Of a DNA stretch of 64,000 nt, positions 22,167 through 64,000 are shown piece after piece. Under the pieces are notes generated by a model, which made no database searches, was not told where the DNA came from, and worked only from the letters and a program-made list of their open reading frames with translations. Numbering within the stretch: the first letter of the stretch is position 1; the number at the start of each line of letters is the position of its first letter. Origin of the DNA: Polydactylus sextarius (Eukaryota; Chordata; Actinopteri; Polynemidae); assembly GCA_016801845.1 (NCBI GenBank), contig CM028920.1:1914501-1978500 (forward strand). Reading direction: 5' to 3'. The translations under genes and the position numbers were made by a program.

Positions 22167-23635
22167 GAGCAGCTTGTAACACACTCAGAGAAATTGCAGA
22201 AAAATGATGATCAGGTCAAAATGATAAAAATCTGTTTATTTTATTTTAACATGAATAAAAAAAGATCTTTTTATTCATTAAACAGTTTGCTCAGATTAAA
22301 TTTTCTTTTACTTTTTAGTAAAAGCAGAAACGTGAAGGTGTAGTGACCTAAACCTCCTGGGTTATCATTCAGACTAAATGTTGGAGTTCTGTCCTCGACT
22401 CGATTTAACGGAACAAACCCGGTAAAGAAACAGAGTAACACGATAATGAATCTACATCCGTGTGTAAAAGTCACTGTGAGCGATCACCTGCAGCTCAGTG
22501 TAACTGAGTTTCTCTTCATGTAAATGAATCAGATGATGAAACACGGCCGCTAGTTGCCGACAATCACGTTTCAATAAAACCTTGAGGCTGTTTTTTTTTT
22601 TATATATAAATGACCTGCAGGTTGACGTCCTCCATTTCTACATTTATTTATTCTGAAGATTTCATTAAGATCAGCGCGTCCTGCCGCCGCCGTCCGGCTC
22701 GGCTAAACCTGAACTAAACCTGATCCTAAATATGTTTTTAACAACTGAAACGACAGAACACGAAAAAGAACAGGAGACAACATTAAAAGAATAAAAGAAT
22801 ACAATAAAATAAAATGATGATATGGAATCAAACATCATTTAGGATCTGATCAGATGAAAAGAAATAAAGAAATCTGAAATAAATACGTCGTCCCTTTAAA
22901 TTGAGATCTGTTTTTATAACTAAAGAGAAAAGAAAAGACAGCAGAGACTAAGACTCAGTTATAATAATAATAATCATAATTTTATTTTATTATTTTATTC
23001 TTCTTAATTATAATAATTATAATATAATAATATAATGATTATTAATGATTACTGCTGCTGTCTGTGTATTTAGGTAGGTTTTTACATTCTTTTATTTTTA
23101 CATTTCTAAAGTAATAAGTGAAAAAAATAAAAATGTCTACTCACTTTTTATCTTTTTCTTTTCTTTTTCTTTCAGAAAAGAAAATCTCAAACACACACAC
23201 ACACACACAAAATCTCTGTTCTTCATTTTTAATTTTCCTTCCTCACCTCATAATTTCCTATCGTCTTTTCTTCCTTCAGGTTTCTTCTTCCTCTTTTCTC
23301 CTTCTTGTCTTCTCTCCCTCTCTTGCTACATCTGATCCGGGTCCTGGTCTTTTTTTCACGCCTCGTCTCTGTTCTTCAGTCTGGACTCCACGGTCCACCC
23401 CTCAGAGCCTCGGAGGCCTTCATCCCCAAAAGATTACCGTGCCGTTACTCTGAAAAACCTGTCCCCTTTCCTGTCTGAATGCTGAGGAATGTGATGATGA
23501 AGATAAGCAGAACCAGTGCTAGTGTGTGACTCAAATCTGGTTCAGATCTGGTTCAGATCTGAATCAGGTCCTAATTGTTCCATTTGGTCCAATCAGAGTG
23601 CAGTCTGACTCCAAAGGGAGGAGTAAATGGATCGA

Positions 23636-23872
23636 AATAAGTCTGATTCTAGACTCTGCAGGACTCTGAACTCTGGACTCTACAGCACTTTAGTCTCTGG
23701 TCTCTACAGCACTCTGGTCTCTGGACTCTGCAGGACACTGGTCTCTAGACTCTGCAGGACTCTGGGCACTGGATTCTACAGCACTCTTGTCTCAGGACTC
23801 TGCAGGACTCTGGTCTCTGGATTTTATAGGTTTCCAGTCTCTGAACTCTGCAGGACTCTGGAACCCTTCTTG
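23636..23872 (+). repeat. 27-bp minisatellite, about 8-9 degenerate units
   Basis: Units of the type GGACTCTGCAGGACTCTGGT plus about 7 bases recur every 27 bp. Because 27 is a multiple of three, an open frame with the nine-residue unit SGLCRTLVS spans it, but no family or splice context supports a protein. It lies about 1.3 kb upstream of the ebf3 start codon. Confidence 0.85.
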
Positions 23873-24627
23873 ACCTGAATCCAACCCTTCACTTTGTGTA
23901 ACAGAAGTGGTCTTTCATCAGGACTGTTCTGTAAAGACTGGATCAGAGGGACCAAGAGAGGGTCCTGACTGGTCCAGGATCTAGAGAGAAACCTCATTTG
24001 TGTCAGGTGATGCTTCAGTTGAGTCTAGATTGGGCAGAGACACAACCTCTGTGGACTGACCTTGGTCCACTCTCTTTGTACTGACTTGTTCTGTCCAAAT
24101 TGTCCTGAGACTCAGATGAAACCAGAAACCAGACTGGACCGGTCCAGGTCCAGGTTCTTTGAGAAACCAAACCAGGTCCAGGTTCTCAAAGAACATCTTA
24201 TCTGGAGAGAGAGGAAATGCACTGGATGATCAAAGACTCTCTCTCTCTCTCTCTCTGGTTGGTTGGTTCGAGCTCCCGCCCCCTCCCCTTCCTCCCTCTC
24301 CGTCTCTCTCTCACCTCTTCTCTCCTTTTATGGTCAGGCCCCGCCCCCCGCTGTGATGTCGTCAGCAGCTAGGAGGAAGACCCGTGGGGTTTTTGGGTTT
24401 TGGCGTCCAGTCCTGTGGGGCCGCAGGGCTGAGAGTTTCTCCTCCGCTCCTCATCCCTCCATCATCAGCCTGCCTCACCTCCTCCTCTCTCCTCCTCTTT
24501 TCTCCTCTCTCCTCCTCTCTTTGGGGAAAAGAAAAAAGACACTTTGCTCGCGCTCGATTCGCCGTCCGGACCCGGCTCTGTTTTCCCCTCGTTTTCTCGT
24601 CCTCTGAGGATTTTATTTCTTTTTCCT

Positions 24628-24748
24628 CTCCTCCTCCTCCTCCTCCTCCTCCTCCTCCTCCTCCTCCTCCTCCTCCTTCTTCCTCATCACCAGGCCCAGA
24701 CTCAGAATTTTTTAAAAATCCTAAAAAAAAAAAAAAAAAAAAAAAAAG
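24628..24748. repeat. (TCC)n then A-homopolymer tract in the ebf3 5' region
   Basis: About 15 TCC units (24630-24676) are followed by a run of about 25 A residues near 24723-24747. The position is within a few hundred bases of the ebf3 start, so this may be promoter or 5' UTR DNA. Confidence 0.9.
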
Positions 24749-25145
24749 TCTGAGAGGATCTTTTGTGTCCACAATAAAAAGTTGAATTAAATCTGAAAAA
24801 CAGACCAAAAGTTCTGCAGAAGAATAAAAGTGTTGCTCCATTTTTCTTTTTCTTCTTCTTCCCTCCTTCCTTCATCCTCGTCTTATTTCCTCACCGCCGC
24901 CGCTCTCGGACTTTTCCAGGTTTCAATGTTGGTGTTGAAATCGCCGACCAACCAGAAGCCTCCTTCCTTCTTCCAGAGCTGAGCTTTCTTTTCTGCTGGA
25001 CTTTTCTTTTTTCCCTGTAGGTTTTTTTCCCCTTCTTTTTTTCCTTCTTCTTGTTTTTTTTCCTCGTGTTGTTTTGTCCTCGTGGTTGTGCGGCAGCGGC
25101 GGCGGCGGCGGCGGCGGGAGCACTTGGAGCTCCGGGGCCCTGGAG

Positions 25146-55009
<29,864 letters not shown>

Positions 55010-57025
55010 GACAAACTTCCTCCTCTTTTCTCGTCACCCTCCTCCCTCTCAGCCACGAGCACCAATCACCTCAGAGGAGGAGGGGCCTCAGGCAGCAGCG
55101 GCCCAATCAGGAAAGAGTATCGATCCTGTCCGTCTCAAAAACGGTGGTCTCTGACTGGACGGAGGCTTCGTCTCTGAAGAAGAAAACAAACAGGACTTTT
55201 TGTACAGTGGTTTTCTGCGGGTGCTTTCAGCTCTGTAATTATTCTGATATTATACAGTTTTTTTTTTTCGGGGGTCTGTTGGTGTAAAAACTTTGATGTC
55301 ACTGTGATCTGCGACATGACATCATCACCTGTCCGTGTGATGTAACTCCAGCTGAGGAAACGAGGGACAGATCTGACTGGTTTGAGGATGAGGAACTTTG
55401 AAGGCCCCAAATTTAAAGGCATTGGTCACAACTGCACTGACGAGCAGGTACAGTCGTCTTTCTGTCAAGTGATAACTACCTTAGCCACCACCTGCCCATC
55501 GGCATCAAGGAGAAAGTCAGTGAGAGATGACAAACAGTAAGCGTCCTGTTTCCAAGCAGGATGACCCATTATGCTTTGCATCAGAAAATAACACACCTGT
55601 ATCAACATGCTATGAGTTCACCTTTGACACTTCACAGGCAGAAAATCAAAAGATCCAGTTAAGAATTAGTTAGGAAGTAATGCTTGCTCCCTGAGGGGAA
55701 AAATCCCGCTTAGCAAAAGAACAAGTAAAACCTGAAAGGAACAAAAGAGCAAGATGATCACTACAACTTAGGGAAAAGAGAGGAAGTCTGCTTCCAGTTA
55801 AGGAACAAGGAAGACCTCTAGTTCAGAAGAACAGACGATGGAAGAGTTTCCAACACGGGGGCAAGGATGATGTGAAATGTTGAACTTCCTCTGAAGGATC
55901 ATGAAGGAGGGAAGCTTCCAGTTTGGACGAAGGACAGAAGAACATTCCAGGTAGAGATTAGAGATCGCAGCTTCATGTAGGTAAACAGCGTAGGAGACAG
56001 AGAAGGCTTCCAGCTCTAACATCCGGAGCAAGCTTCTTCATAAGATGAAGAGAACTTCCACTAAACTTAGTTTTGAATAAGGACAAGGGAGGGGGTCAGA
56101 AGGTGACAGAGGAGAAAGCACCTTTCTATAGTTTCCATCTTGTAAATATTGTTCGTGTCATTTCCTCCAAGCTCTGATGTGTCGAAGGAAACAGTCCATC
56201 ATCTCAGTCACTTTAGACCATGTGAATCTCACTGTCTGTCACCTGAACGCAGCAATGTAGCAGGTGAACTTGGTCCTGATTGGCTCTCCTCACTGACTCA
56301 CCGAATCCAGCAATGTAACAACTTTTTATTTGACCTTGTTACTGACCTCAGCTCAGATACATGATATACAAATAAAAAAAAAAAAAAAAAAGTGCCACAC
56401 CCCTTCAGCCCCATACCTACCAGCCCGCGTTTATTTTATTTATTTATTTATTTTTAATTAAAATGCTTGCACTGTAAAAACAAATCCTGCATCCTGATAG
56501 GCTACTGTGACTGTCCGTCTTATTGTTCAGAGTTGTCTTTTTAAGCATAGCCCCTCCCACTACCCAAGCCCCGCCCCTAGCACATAAGCCCTGCCCCCTC
56601 CGTGTTTTCTCTGTGGGTTTTGTGGTTTTATCTGGCTGAATATTTATACGTCACTGTGGTTGATCACCCCACCCCCCCCACTCGCCTGTCACTGAGCTCA
56701 CCAAGGGAACCTGTTTTGTATCATACAGATTATAAATATTTGTATTTATATCTGAGATTGTTTTGTAAACATGGATGTGGAGTCATGTCGTTGTCATGGG
56801 GTTTTAGACATGTGTGTGTATGTGGTGGTGCCACACAAACAAACCATTGTTTTGTATCAAAAGAAGAAAAGTGAACGTTAATGTCTTCTCACATTTATTT
56901 ATAGTGAGTCACACCTGTCCAATCAGCTCCCCTCGTTTGAGTTTTCCTTGTTTTTAATGTGAATCTGTTTGGCTGTACTGAAATGATTTCCTCACGGTGA
57001 ATAAAGTCAGCAGGTTGCTCTGACA
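55010..57025 (+). other. ebf3 3' UTR (inferred)
   Basis: About 2 kb lies between the stop and the first good AATAAA at 57000-57005. It contains a Pumilio-type TGTAAATA at 56141-56148, an A-homopolymer near 56371-56391, and AT-rich TATAAATATTTGTATTTATA near 56731. No coding sequence is recognised. The UTR end is inferred from the signal only. Confidence 0.55.
57000..57005 (+). terminator. Candidate ebf3 polyadenylation signal
   Basis: AATAAA sits in GGTGAATAAAGTCAGC, with a moderately T/G-rich stretch after it. Confidence 0.45.
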
Positions 57026-59648
57026 CATTCGAGTCCAGTTTCTGAAACATGAATAAAAAAAAAATAATAAATAAAATTAAATCTGTGTCACTGAGTTTGT
57101 ACAGATTTTACACAACCAACCCATTGACAGTGAACTGGAGAGTCCTGGACTGTGAAGCAGGATGTGTGGTTACCATGGTCACTTCAGGTGGTAAATCAAT
57201 ATGACTGATGTCAAATCTGTAATCTGTCCAGGTGAACTCACCAACAACAGCCCAACTATTGACCAATCAGATGAGAGGACAAGCTCTTTAATTTACAATG
57301 AAGTGACAACAAGAACAGATTATTGTCACCGATAATTAGATTTTAATCATGATTCTCATGACGCTGATTCTAAGCAACAGAACAACCAGACGAACTGATC
57401 CCTCCTCCAGATGAAGCTGTGTCATGTGACCAGATTACTGAAATTAAACCTGGGTCTGTTGAACCTGCTTCATTAGTTCAGGATCCAGGAGACAAAAGCA
57501 GACATAAAGACGGACAGATGCAGTTTGTTAATACAAAAATGAAATAAAAAAAAATGTTTACTGGATTTTGAGCATGTCAAGGGCCAAATTGATGATCAGT
57601 ACATGACAGTTCAAAACAGGTGACAGATCCAATCCAGAAACCAAAAAACACACAGGCACAAGTCAGAGTTCAAAATATAAAACCCACTGGAGGCTCTGAG
57701 GAGCAGAAAGAGACAGGTCTTTACAAGAGGAAGTAATATCAAAAACAAACCTAGGACAAAAGTGACACCAAAATAAAACATGTAAAGAAAACACAGTCTG
57801 AACAAAGAGTGCTTTCAAGGTCATTCATCAGTGTTTTATTCACCCGACTCACATCACGTGGATGCTTGTTTAAGAAGACAAACAGGTCCTGAGAGTGAAA
57901 GGACCAGCATCTGGATGTGACGCAGCAGCGAAGGTGTGACTGTGTTAAAAGCACGAGACAGTGGACAAACCGGGAGGGGCTGCACCGACTGCCCTGAATC
58001 TACGCTGGTTTAGGAAAACAGAGTTGTTGACTTCTGGTTGCTGCATCTGGAGCCAGATTAGTCAGGATCAGTCCGACCTTTAGAGGAAATCCTCAGAAAT
58101 CCTCAGAGCTTTTCTGTGAAGATTTCTATACAGGAGCTGAAGCCTCAGATATAAACACAACCAACCAGTTTCTGTGTATATCATGTGTTAGACACGTCCC
58201 TTATCATTTGTTTTTCATATCTCACTTTTCTTTTATTTAACTGTGATGATTAAACAATGTTTTCAGCTGAAGACAGAAACAGAAAGAAAAGCGTTAATGA
58301 ACTTTTATTAAATGGCTCCATTCCCTCGGCAGACACAAAAGCACAAACAAGATTTGATTAAGATAAATCACTGATAACCTCAAACCTCATTATTGCACAG
58401 ACCTTTATTTATTCCTGTGATTTCACCTCCAAGTTTTCATAATTTAAATCCACAAACTGGGTCTTTAAAGAGGATATGAGTCTTTCCACAGGAGGAACTG
58501 ACGGACATGATGAGTAGCTGGAAAGTTTCAGGGACAGTTTGATCTGACAAGGATCAAGTGTTGAAACTGTGTTTAGGTGTGTTTAGTTGTAGTCAGATGT
58601 GGGGAGACTTAAAGGAACAACCTAACATCAAACTGCTTATTGTGAAAATGTTGCACTGTTCTTTTAAAGGACGTTTCCACAGTTTGCTGTGTGTGTGTGT
58701 GTGTGTGTGTGTTTGAGAGAGATCAGACCACAATAATCACTGTCTTCTTCTTCTTCTGTTGCAGGATAACATGTGATTGTGTTTCTGTATCCAGACAGGC
58801 CTTCTCACACACACACACATAAACACACACACACACACTCAGCCCGGGGGTGTCCCGGAGGACCTGATTGAGAGCAGGCAGCTCTGGTTGCCGTGGCAGC
58901 AGCAGCTCCCCTCCTCCATCAACACTCGTTTTCTTTTTCTCACTCGTTTTTGTGTCTCCTTTGTTGTCCTCTCTCTCTCTCTGCTTTGTCTCTATGTCTG
59001 TCCCCCTTTTTCAATCTGGATCCTGGATCAGAGCAAACCAGTCCAGTCCAGTCCAGTCCAGTCCAGTCAGTCATATATATTAGTAACTTGGATCCTGATA
59101 AATATTGATGATATTTAATTACCAGTTAAAATTTCAGATGAAAAAATTCCTAAACAAAATTTGATTTTTTCAACAAACTGATGAGATGGTGATTCCACTT
59201 GTCTCTGTCTGTCTCTGTCTCTGGGGTTAAGGTTGGAGCTGCAGCTCCTTCTCTCAGACTGATGTTCTCCATTACTGTTGATCGATAGACGACCTATTGA
59301 TCAGCCTGATATTGATCAACAGACATTGACACTCTGTGTATGTGTGAGTGTGTGACCTGTCTCACCTTGTCTAATCGTCCATTCAGGCTGTTTACATCAG
59401 TGTGTGTGTGTGTGTCCTGCAGTCACGTCCAGCTCGTTAACACACCTATTTCCTTATTAGTGATTTGATTGGATGCTGTGGACTCAAATTACCTGCCTTA
59501 ATGAGTGCAGACAAACTTTCAGATGTTAGAAAGTTTCCACCAGTATTTGAATTTGTTTATTTGTCAAAATCGCATGTCTGCCAGTGGACTCCCAATCTCA
59601 CAGTCCTCAGCTGCGTCCTTCGAGGGTTGAACTCGTTCTACGTCACAG

Positions 59649-59987
59649 CTGGAGACTAGACGGTCTCGTTTCAGAGGCGACTGAAAAATCCAGTTTCTTT
59701 TCTTGAGGGTTGGATCCTTCATAGCCCAACATATCCCAAGATTCAATGTGGAACAGGTGATGTTTGCGATGTGGATGTGCAGTTAAAGCTAAAGGTCACA
59801 TGACTGGAGCAGTGAGGAAGAGGACAGTTTTAAAAGGGCTGAATTAGATTCTATCTGATAAATGTAAAATGTGCAATGAATTCTTTCCTGTAATGGCAGA
59901 AAATGTTTAGGCCCTGTGTTGTTGGCAGGCAGCAGTGGTAGCATGTGATGTAAACTTGCTAGGCACATAACAGAAACAGAACTGGAA
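59649..59987 (+). mobile_element. Unclassified dispersed repeat, copy B
   Basis: This is the diverged partner of 33917-34230, starting at CTGGAGACTAGACGG and ending near ATAACAGAAACAGAAC. The two lie about 25 kb apart, which argues for interspersed copies rather than local duplication. Confidence 0.75.
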
Positions 59988-60710
59988 CAGCTCACTTAAG
60001 CTTCATTGGTTTGGTCATTGTAGATGTAGAGTAGGTGCTATAAAGAACGCAGCCCCTTGGCAGCGCAGAAAACTCTCTGTCATCTTTACTCTTTGTTCCA
60101 CTCTCTGCAGACTGGTCCACACACATAACTTGAACCTTTTTTCTAGAATAAAAATTTTGTTTAAGAACAGTTTGTTTCAACATATTTTATTCTTTTTCAG
60201 AATATGCCTGAGCAAAATTTCCACAACACCAGTTTTTAAAAATTCACAGATGAAGAAGATGAGGAGGAAGAGACTGAAGTGTTTCAACCTCATCTCAGCT
60301 CTGACGTCAATGGGTGTTGATCAAGAACTGCTGCTATGACGACACATCATCAGATGTCACACAATGATGTCACAGCTCTGACCGAACCACAGTAACACCT
60401 GTCTGATCATCGATCAGCCAATCACACTCAGGCCGTGTCGCTATGATGACCATTGGCTTTAAACTTGGCTTACAGGAAGGCAGCCATGTTTGTTGATTAA
60501 ATCTTATACCCATTTCCACATCAGCCTCAAGTATAAACATGCCTTGTCACGCATCATGTTGCCTACCTGCCTACTACTCCCCCAGTAGATTCACCGTGTT
60601 CTATTTTTTGAATTTGGACACCATTGTTGTCAGAGCACTGATGCTCACTGAGTTTTCTTGAAATCTGTTTTTGTTTGTCATTTTGCAACTTCGTTGACCA
60701 AAGCATGATT

Positions 60711-60792
60711 TTGTGTGTGTGTGTGTGTGTGCATGTGTGTGTGCATGTGTGTGTGTGTGTGTGTGTGTGCATGTGTGTGTGCGTGTGCACGC
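60711..60792. repeat. (TG)n/(CATG) microsatellite
   Basis: TG runs with GCATG interruptions; a similar TG/CTG tract lies at 60919-60995 and a CA tract at 61083-61116. Confidence 0.9.
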
Positions 60793-61082
60793 TCATGTGC
60801 ACATGCCTGACAATAACAAGATGTAGTGACATCAAGATGAGGTTCCATCAGTGTTTCCACACACAGCAGTGAATAATTGATGGTAAAGCTAAAACACTGT
60901 CTGCTTTTAATAAAACAGTGTGTGTGTGTCTGTGTCTGTGTCTGTGTCTGTGCGTGCATGCGTGCGTGTGTGCGTGCATGTGTGTGTGTGTGTTCAATAA
61001 AATATCAGTCGTCATGTCGGCAGATGAATTATAAATCTACATACACATTATGGAGATGGTCTGTGAAACTCTCTGTTTCTCA

Positions 61083-61120
<38 letters not shown>

Positions 61121-61569
61121 TACACACACAGTGACCCACAAACCTGTTTTTTTAAACACAGTTTGAGTGTCAACAACAAGGAAGAAGCCTGCAGAATGTG
61201 TGTGTCAGACTGTCGTTATTAATAACAGTAAGTGAATCTGCTGCAGAGACAACAGACTCTCGCTCTGTCGCTCACTCTCTGTGTGTGTGTGTGTGTAATT
61301 GAGTTTCATTGGGTCTAAATATGATCCATGTCTGTTGTCACGGTGACAAGTGAGCGATTATCATCCTGCCCCTCTAATATCAGACTGAACACACACGCAC
61401 ACACACACACTTCAGATAAGAAACACAAATTTGTCTCCACAAGATGTTCACACAGCCACACATCTGTACAACAGCAGCTGCTGATCAATAAGTACACACA
61501 CATTCATTTACCAGGCAAGACAGACTGAATGGAAAGCAATTAAAACTCAACATCAACACCATTAACCCC

Positions 61570-61609
<40 letters not shown>

Positions 61610-61664
61610 CACACATCTTGTGCATGTGTGAGTGCATGCGTGTGTGTGTGTGTCTTGTGTTGTG

Positions 61665-61721
<57 letters not shown>
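61570..61721. repeat. (CA)n followed by (TG)n: inverted-repeat microsatellite
   Basis: A CA run (about 61570-61615) is followed within 30-60 bases by TG runs (about 61641-61721). The two halves are complementary and could fold into a hairpin. A further CA run is at 61810-61852. Confidence 0.9.
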
Positions 61722-61722
<1 letters not shown>

Positions 61723-61805
61723 TTGGCTGCTAATCCTGGTTAAATTAATGAGAAGAAAGTTAATTTGTGGTTTTGACCCTTTTCTGCTCAGAAAACGGAT
61801 TAAAC

Positions 61806-61855
<50 letters not shown>

Positions 61856-63354
61856 CGTGAGTTGGATGAGGTCGTTATAAAGGTCTTGTTATTAAATTAA
61901 TCTTTCTCATTATTTTTGACCCTCTGAGCTTCTGTAGTCTCCCGCCACCCACCTACCCCCAACACACACAAACACACACTCTGTCTCTGTGTCAGTATTT
62001 CCTCTTCTGAGGATCACAGTCTGGTCCTCAGCTCTGTCCCTGATCACCTGCTGTCCTCTGACCATCCACCAGAGGTCCTCAGACTTGACCCCCCCACACA
62101 CCCCCCCTTCCACACAAATGGTCACAGTCCTCATCAGACCTGCAGTCACCTGAGCCCTCATCTGGTCCTCATGGTCTCATCAGGACCAGACACAGCACCA
62201 CATCCTGTGGCTGTTTCTTCACTCCTCTTGTTCTTCATGTCCTGGTCCCTGGTCCTGTTTGAGACCTGATCCAAATAAAAGGGCTCTATATTGTTGTGGA
62301 CTTCTGGACCTGACTTGTTCTCAGTCTTATTCAGCTACAGGTTCAGATCATTTATTGATCTGTAGTTCATGATGATCCCCACCCTGTCATCAGATTAATG
62401 CGACCTGTTTGTTCTTCTCTGCAGCAGTGAACGTTTTTTTTTTCTGTTGAACTATCTCATTAAATGTTTGCATTACAAGATAGCACGGTTAATCCTGGTG
62501 CCAAACATTGTAGCCGTTGACATTAACGTTAGTTCATGGAGCGCCGCTGACAGACTTTAAAAGTGCGAGTTTATTGCACATCATATACATTTTGTCATGT
62601 CCAATCTAATCCATTTTATTTATAGAGCACAATTTAAATAAACATGAAGGCTGTCACAATGTGACAACCTCAGGTTTATCCTGACCCTGTTAATGAAGTG
62701 GTTCAGACCTCTTACGGCTCTGGTGTCAACCACTGACATTGTATGGAACAATACATAATAATGTATATTAATATATTCTCTAACACTTTGACTAGGTGTC
62801 ACTGCTGACACATACTTTTACTGATTGTTTGGTGCAGGACGTTTACCTGTAATGGAGAATTTGTTCCTCAGTCAGACCGTGAGTGATGTTTTTAAAACTG
62901 CAACTGGTGAAAACCTGCACTGAGTTCACATTCCTACACACTCGCAAAGAAGAGAGTCTGAAAGTGCTGATGTGTGTTTGCAGTTTACAGCCGCAGCCTC
63001 TATGGCCAATTACAAACTGCTGTTTAATCAGTTCTGGGATCAGCTGATACCATGTTGATGAGAGGAGTCTGAGGAGTTTTAATCTCATAACTCAGCTGCT
63101 CAGTCGCAGCTCAGTTATTATTTTGCTCCTCACTTATAAAACTTTGGCTCTGATAAATAGCAGGTGATGGATGTTGGCTGCTCGGCCCTGATGTTCCATC
63201 CAACATGAAAAAGAGAAAGACTATTATTTCTTATCATCTTCTTAACATTATAAGCAGTGGAGTGTTATCAGGGGAGCAGAGAGGAGGTGCTCTGATAGAC
63301 TGTCACCTCCTCTCCTCCGATAGCATCACGCACAGATGAGAGGGGGAGGCCGAG

Positions 63355-63545
63355 CGAGGAGGGGGGAGGAGGGTGAATGACAGAGATATTACCGCCGTGG
63401 AAGATTTGAGCGGCGATTCGTTCCATGACAAATGACCCAGTGAAGAGAGGAGCAGGGGGGAGGAGGGAGAGACGGGGGAGGCAGAGGTGTGGACAGCCGA
63501 CTGTCTGACAGCTCAAATTATAGAAGGAAATATCACACAATCTGC
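63355..63545. promoter_or_regulatory. Candidate conserved non-coding block downstream of ebf3
   Basis: ATATTACCGCCGTGGAAGAT with TTGAGCGGCGATTCG, and later CTGACAGCTCAAATTATAGA, are complex CpG-bearing stretches set between G-rich spacers. They look unlike the surrounding decayed DNA. Enhancer function is only inferred. Confidence 0.3.
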
Positions 63546-63778
63546 AGCCTGATGGGGGGAGGGGGGGTTACCTGCAGCAGCTGTGGACTCAGGAAGAACC
63601 GGAGGAACCTGGAGAACCCTGGACTAAATCAGTCACTGCTAAGTCCAGTCCAGTTCAGTTCACGTGCCTGTGTTTGAAAGCAATAAACACCATAAGTTCA
63701 AATAAAGTTTCAATGAATTCAATGAGTTTCAATGAGTCACACAAAAGAAAACATGGATAAAACATATGTATATACCTC

Positions 63779-63985
63779 AAATGGTAAATGGACTGAGTTT
63801 ATGTAGCACTTTTCTAATGTTCTGTTGACCACTTAAAGCACTTGACAGTTGACAATCACATATTCACACAGCGCCTTTCTATACATTGTGTGCTTCTTGT
63901 TAGTCACATTCACATGCATTCACCATCCACCTTCCGCTTAGTGGACAACTCGCTCTACTTCTTGAGCCACAGCTTCTCAAATTCA
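63779..63985 (+). mobile_element. Common teleost interspersed repeat (TAAATGGACTG family)
   Basis: It opens with GGTAAATGGACTGAGTTTAT, then GTAGCACTTTTCTA, passes ACCACTTAAAGCACTTGACA and ends CTCGCTCTACTTCTTGAGCC, then ACAGC. This order is characteristic of a very abundant non-autonomous repeat in fish. Internal parts are shortened. Confidence 0.7.
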
Positions 63986-64000
63986 AAATCCACCACAATA

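Larger units (their letters stand above)
18661..25145. other. Divergent spacer between syde1 and ebf3 start codons
   Basis: About 6.5 kb holds the 5' UTR and promoter regions of both genes. It contains a (CTC)n tract near 18862-18890, a LINE-like relic, CA/TG tracts near 21255, 21907 and 22071, an AT-rich block at 22780-23060, the 27-bp minisatellite, and CT-rich DNA at 24235-24700. A CpG/GCC-rich patch lies at 22676-22705. No conserved coding exon was recognised. Confidence 0.75.
57026..64000. other. DNA downstream of ebf3, no gene recognised
   Basis: Apart from the dispersed repeat copy B, microsatellites, a (CCAGT)n run at about 59040-59066 and the terminal interspersed repeat, I see no coding exon or RNA gene. 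Short open frames here lack family signatures and splice context. Confidence 0.6.

Noticed and set aside
23627..23878. 83-residue open frame with SGLCRTLVS repeats
   Set aside because: It is explained by a 27-bp minisatellite that happens to lack stops; no signal peptide, family motif or splice signals support a gene.
24362..24841. Open frames with poly-G, poly-P, poly-L or poly-K near the ebf3 5' region
   Set aside because: They are produced by (TCC)n and A-homopolymer DNA.
58740..58830. Possible alternative last ebf3 exon (ttgcag/GATAACATG)
   Set aside because: Joined to exon 15 it would stop after one codon, with no EBF-like ending; it also lies beyond the likely polyadenylation site.

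Overview
This window looks like teleost fish nuclear DNA. Both complete genes are split into many exons with GT-AG introns, intergenic and intronic DNA is very rich in (CA/TG)n and other microsatellites, and several fish-type interspersed repeats are present. The encoded proteins are vertebrate developmental and neural regulators. I see no bacterial operon, CRISPR array, rRNA or tRNA gene. Most open frames inside the CA/TG, GA and CT tracts are artefacts.

Layout. (1) Positions 333-754, minus strand: one exon of a PPP1R3C-like glycogen-targeting subunit of protein phosphatase 1. Its PP1-binding motif is present, but the expected carbohydrate-binding CBM21 part is not visible; it probably lies beyond the left edge. 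(2) Positions 18660 down to 5151, minus strand: a complete 14-exon syde1 gene (C2 plus RhoGAP protein, 1046 codons before the stop as I join it). (3) Positions 18661-25145: a 6.5 kb spacer between two divergent genes, holding a LINE-like relic, a 27-bp minisatellite and CT/TCC-rich DNA. (4) Positions 25146-55009, plus strand: a complete 16-exon Collier/Olf/EBF transcription factor gene, best matched to ebf3 (571 codons before the stop). A 3' UTR probably runs to about 57020. (5) Positions 57020-64000: no gene recognised; repeats and one possible conserved non-coding block.

Every exon join was checked for reading-frame phase, and both totals divide by three (3141 and 1716 nt including stops). 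syde1 acts on Rho GTPases and is linked to synapse assembly; EBF factors control neuronal and mesodermal differentiation. The head-to-head order therefore puts two neurally relevant genes around one shared spacer, but co-regulation is only a hypothesis.

I did not find an evidently new biological system. The best leads are regulatory or structural: homeobox- and MEIS/POU-like motif clusters in ebf3 intron 6, TG-repeat tracts at ebf3 splice acceptors, a tandem NAGNAG acceptor, a terminal-inverted-repeat MITE with an apparent TTA duplication, an unclassified dispersed repeat present twice, and the interrupted PPP1R3C-like gene.
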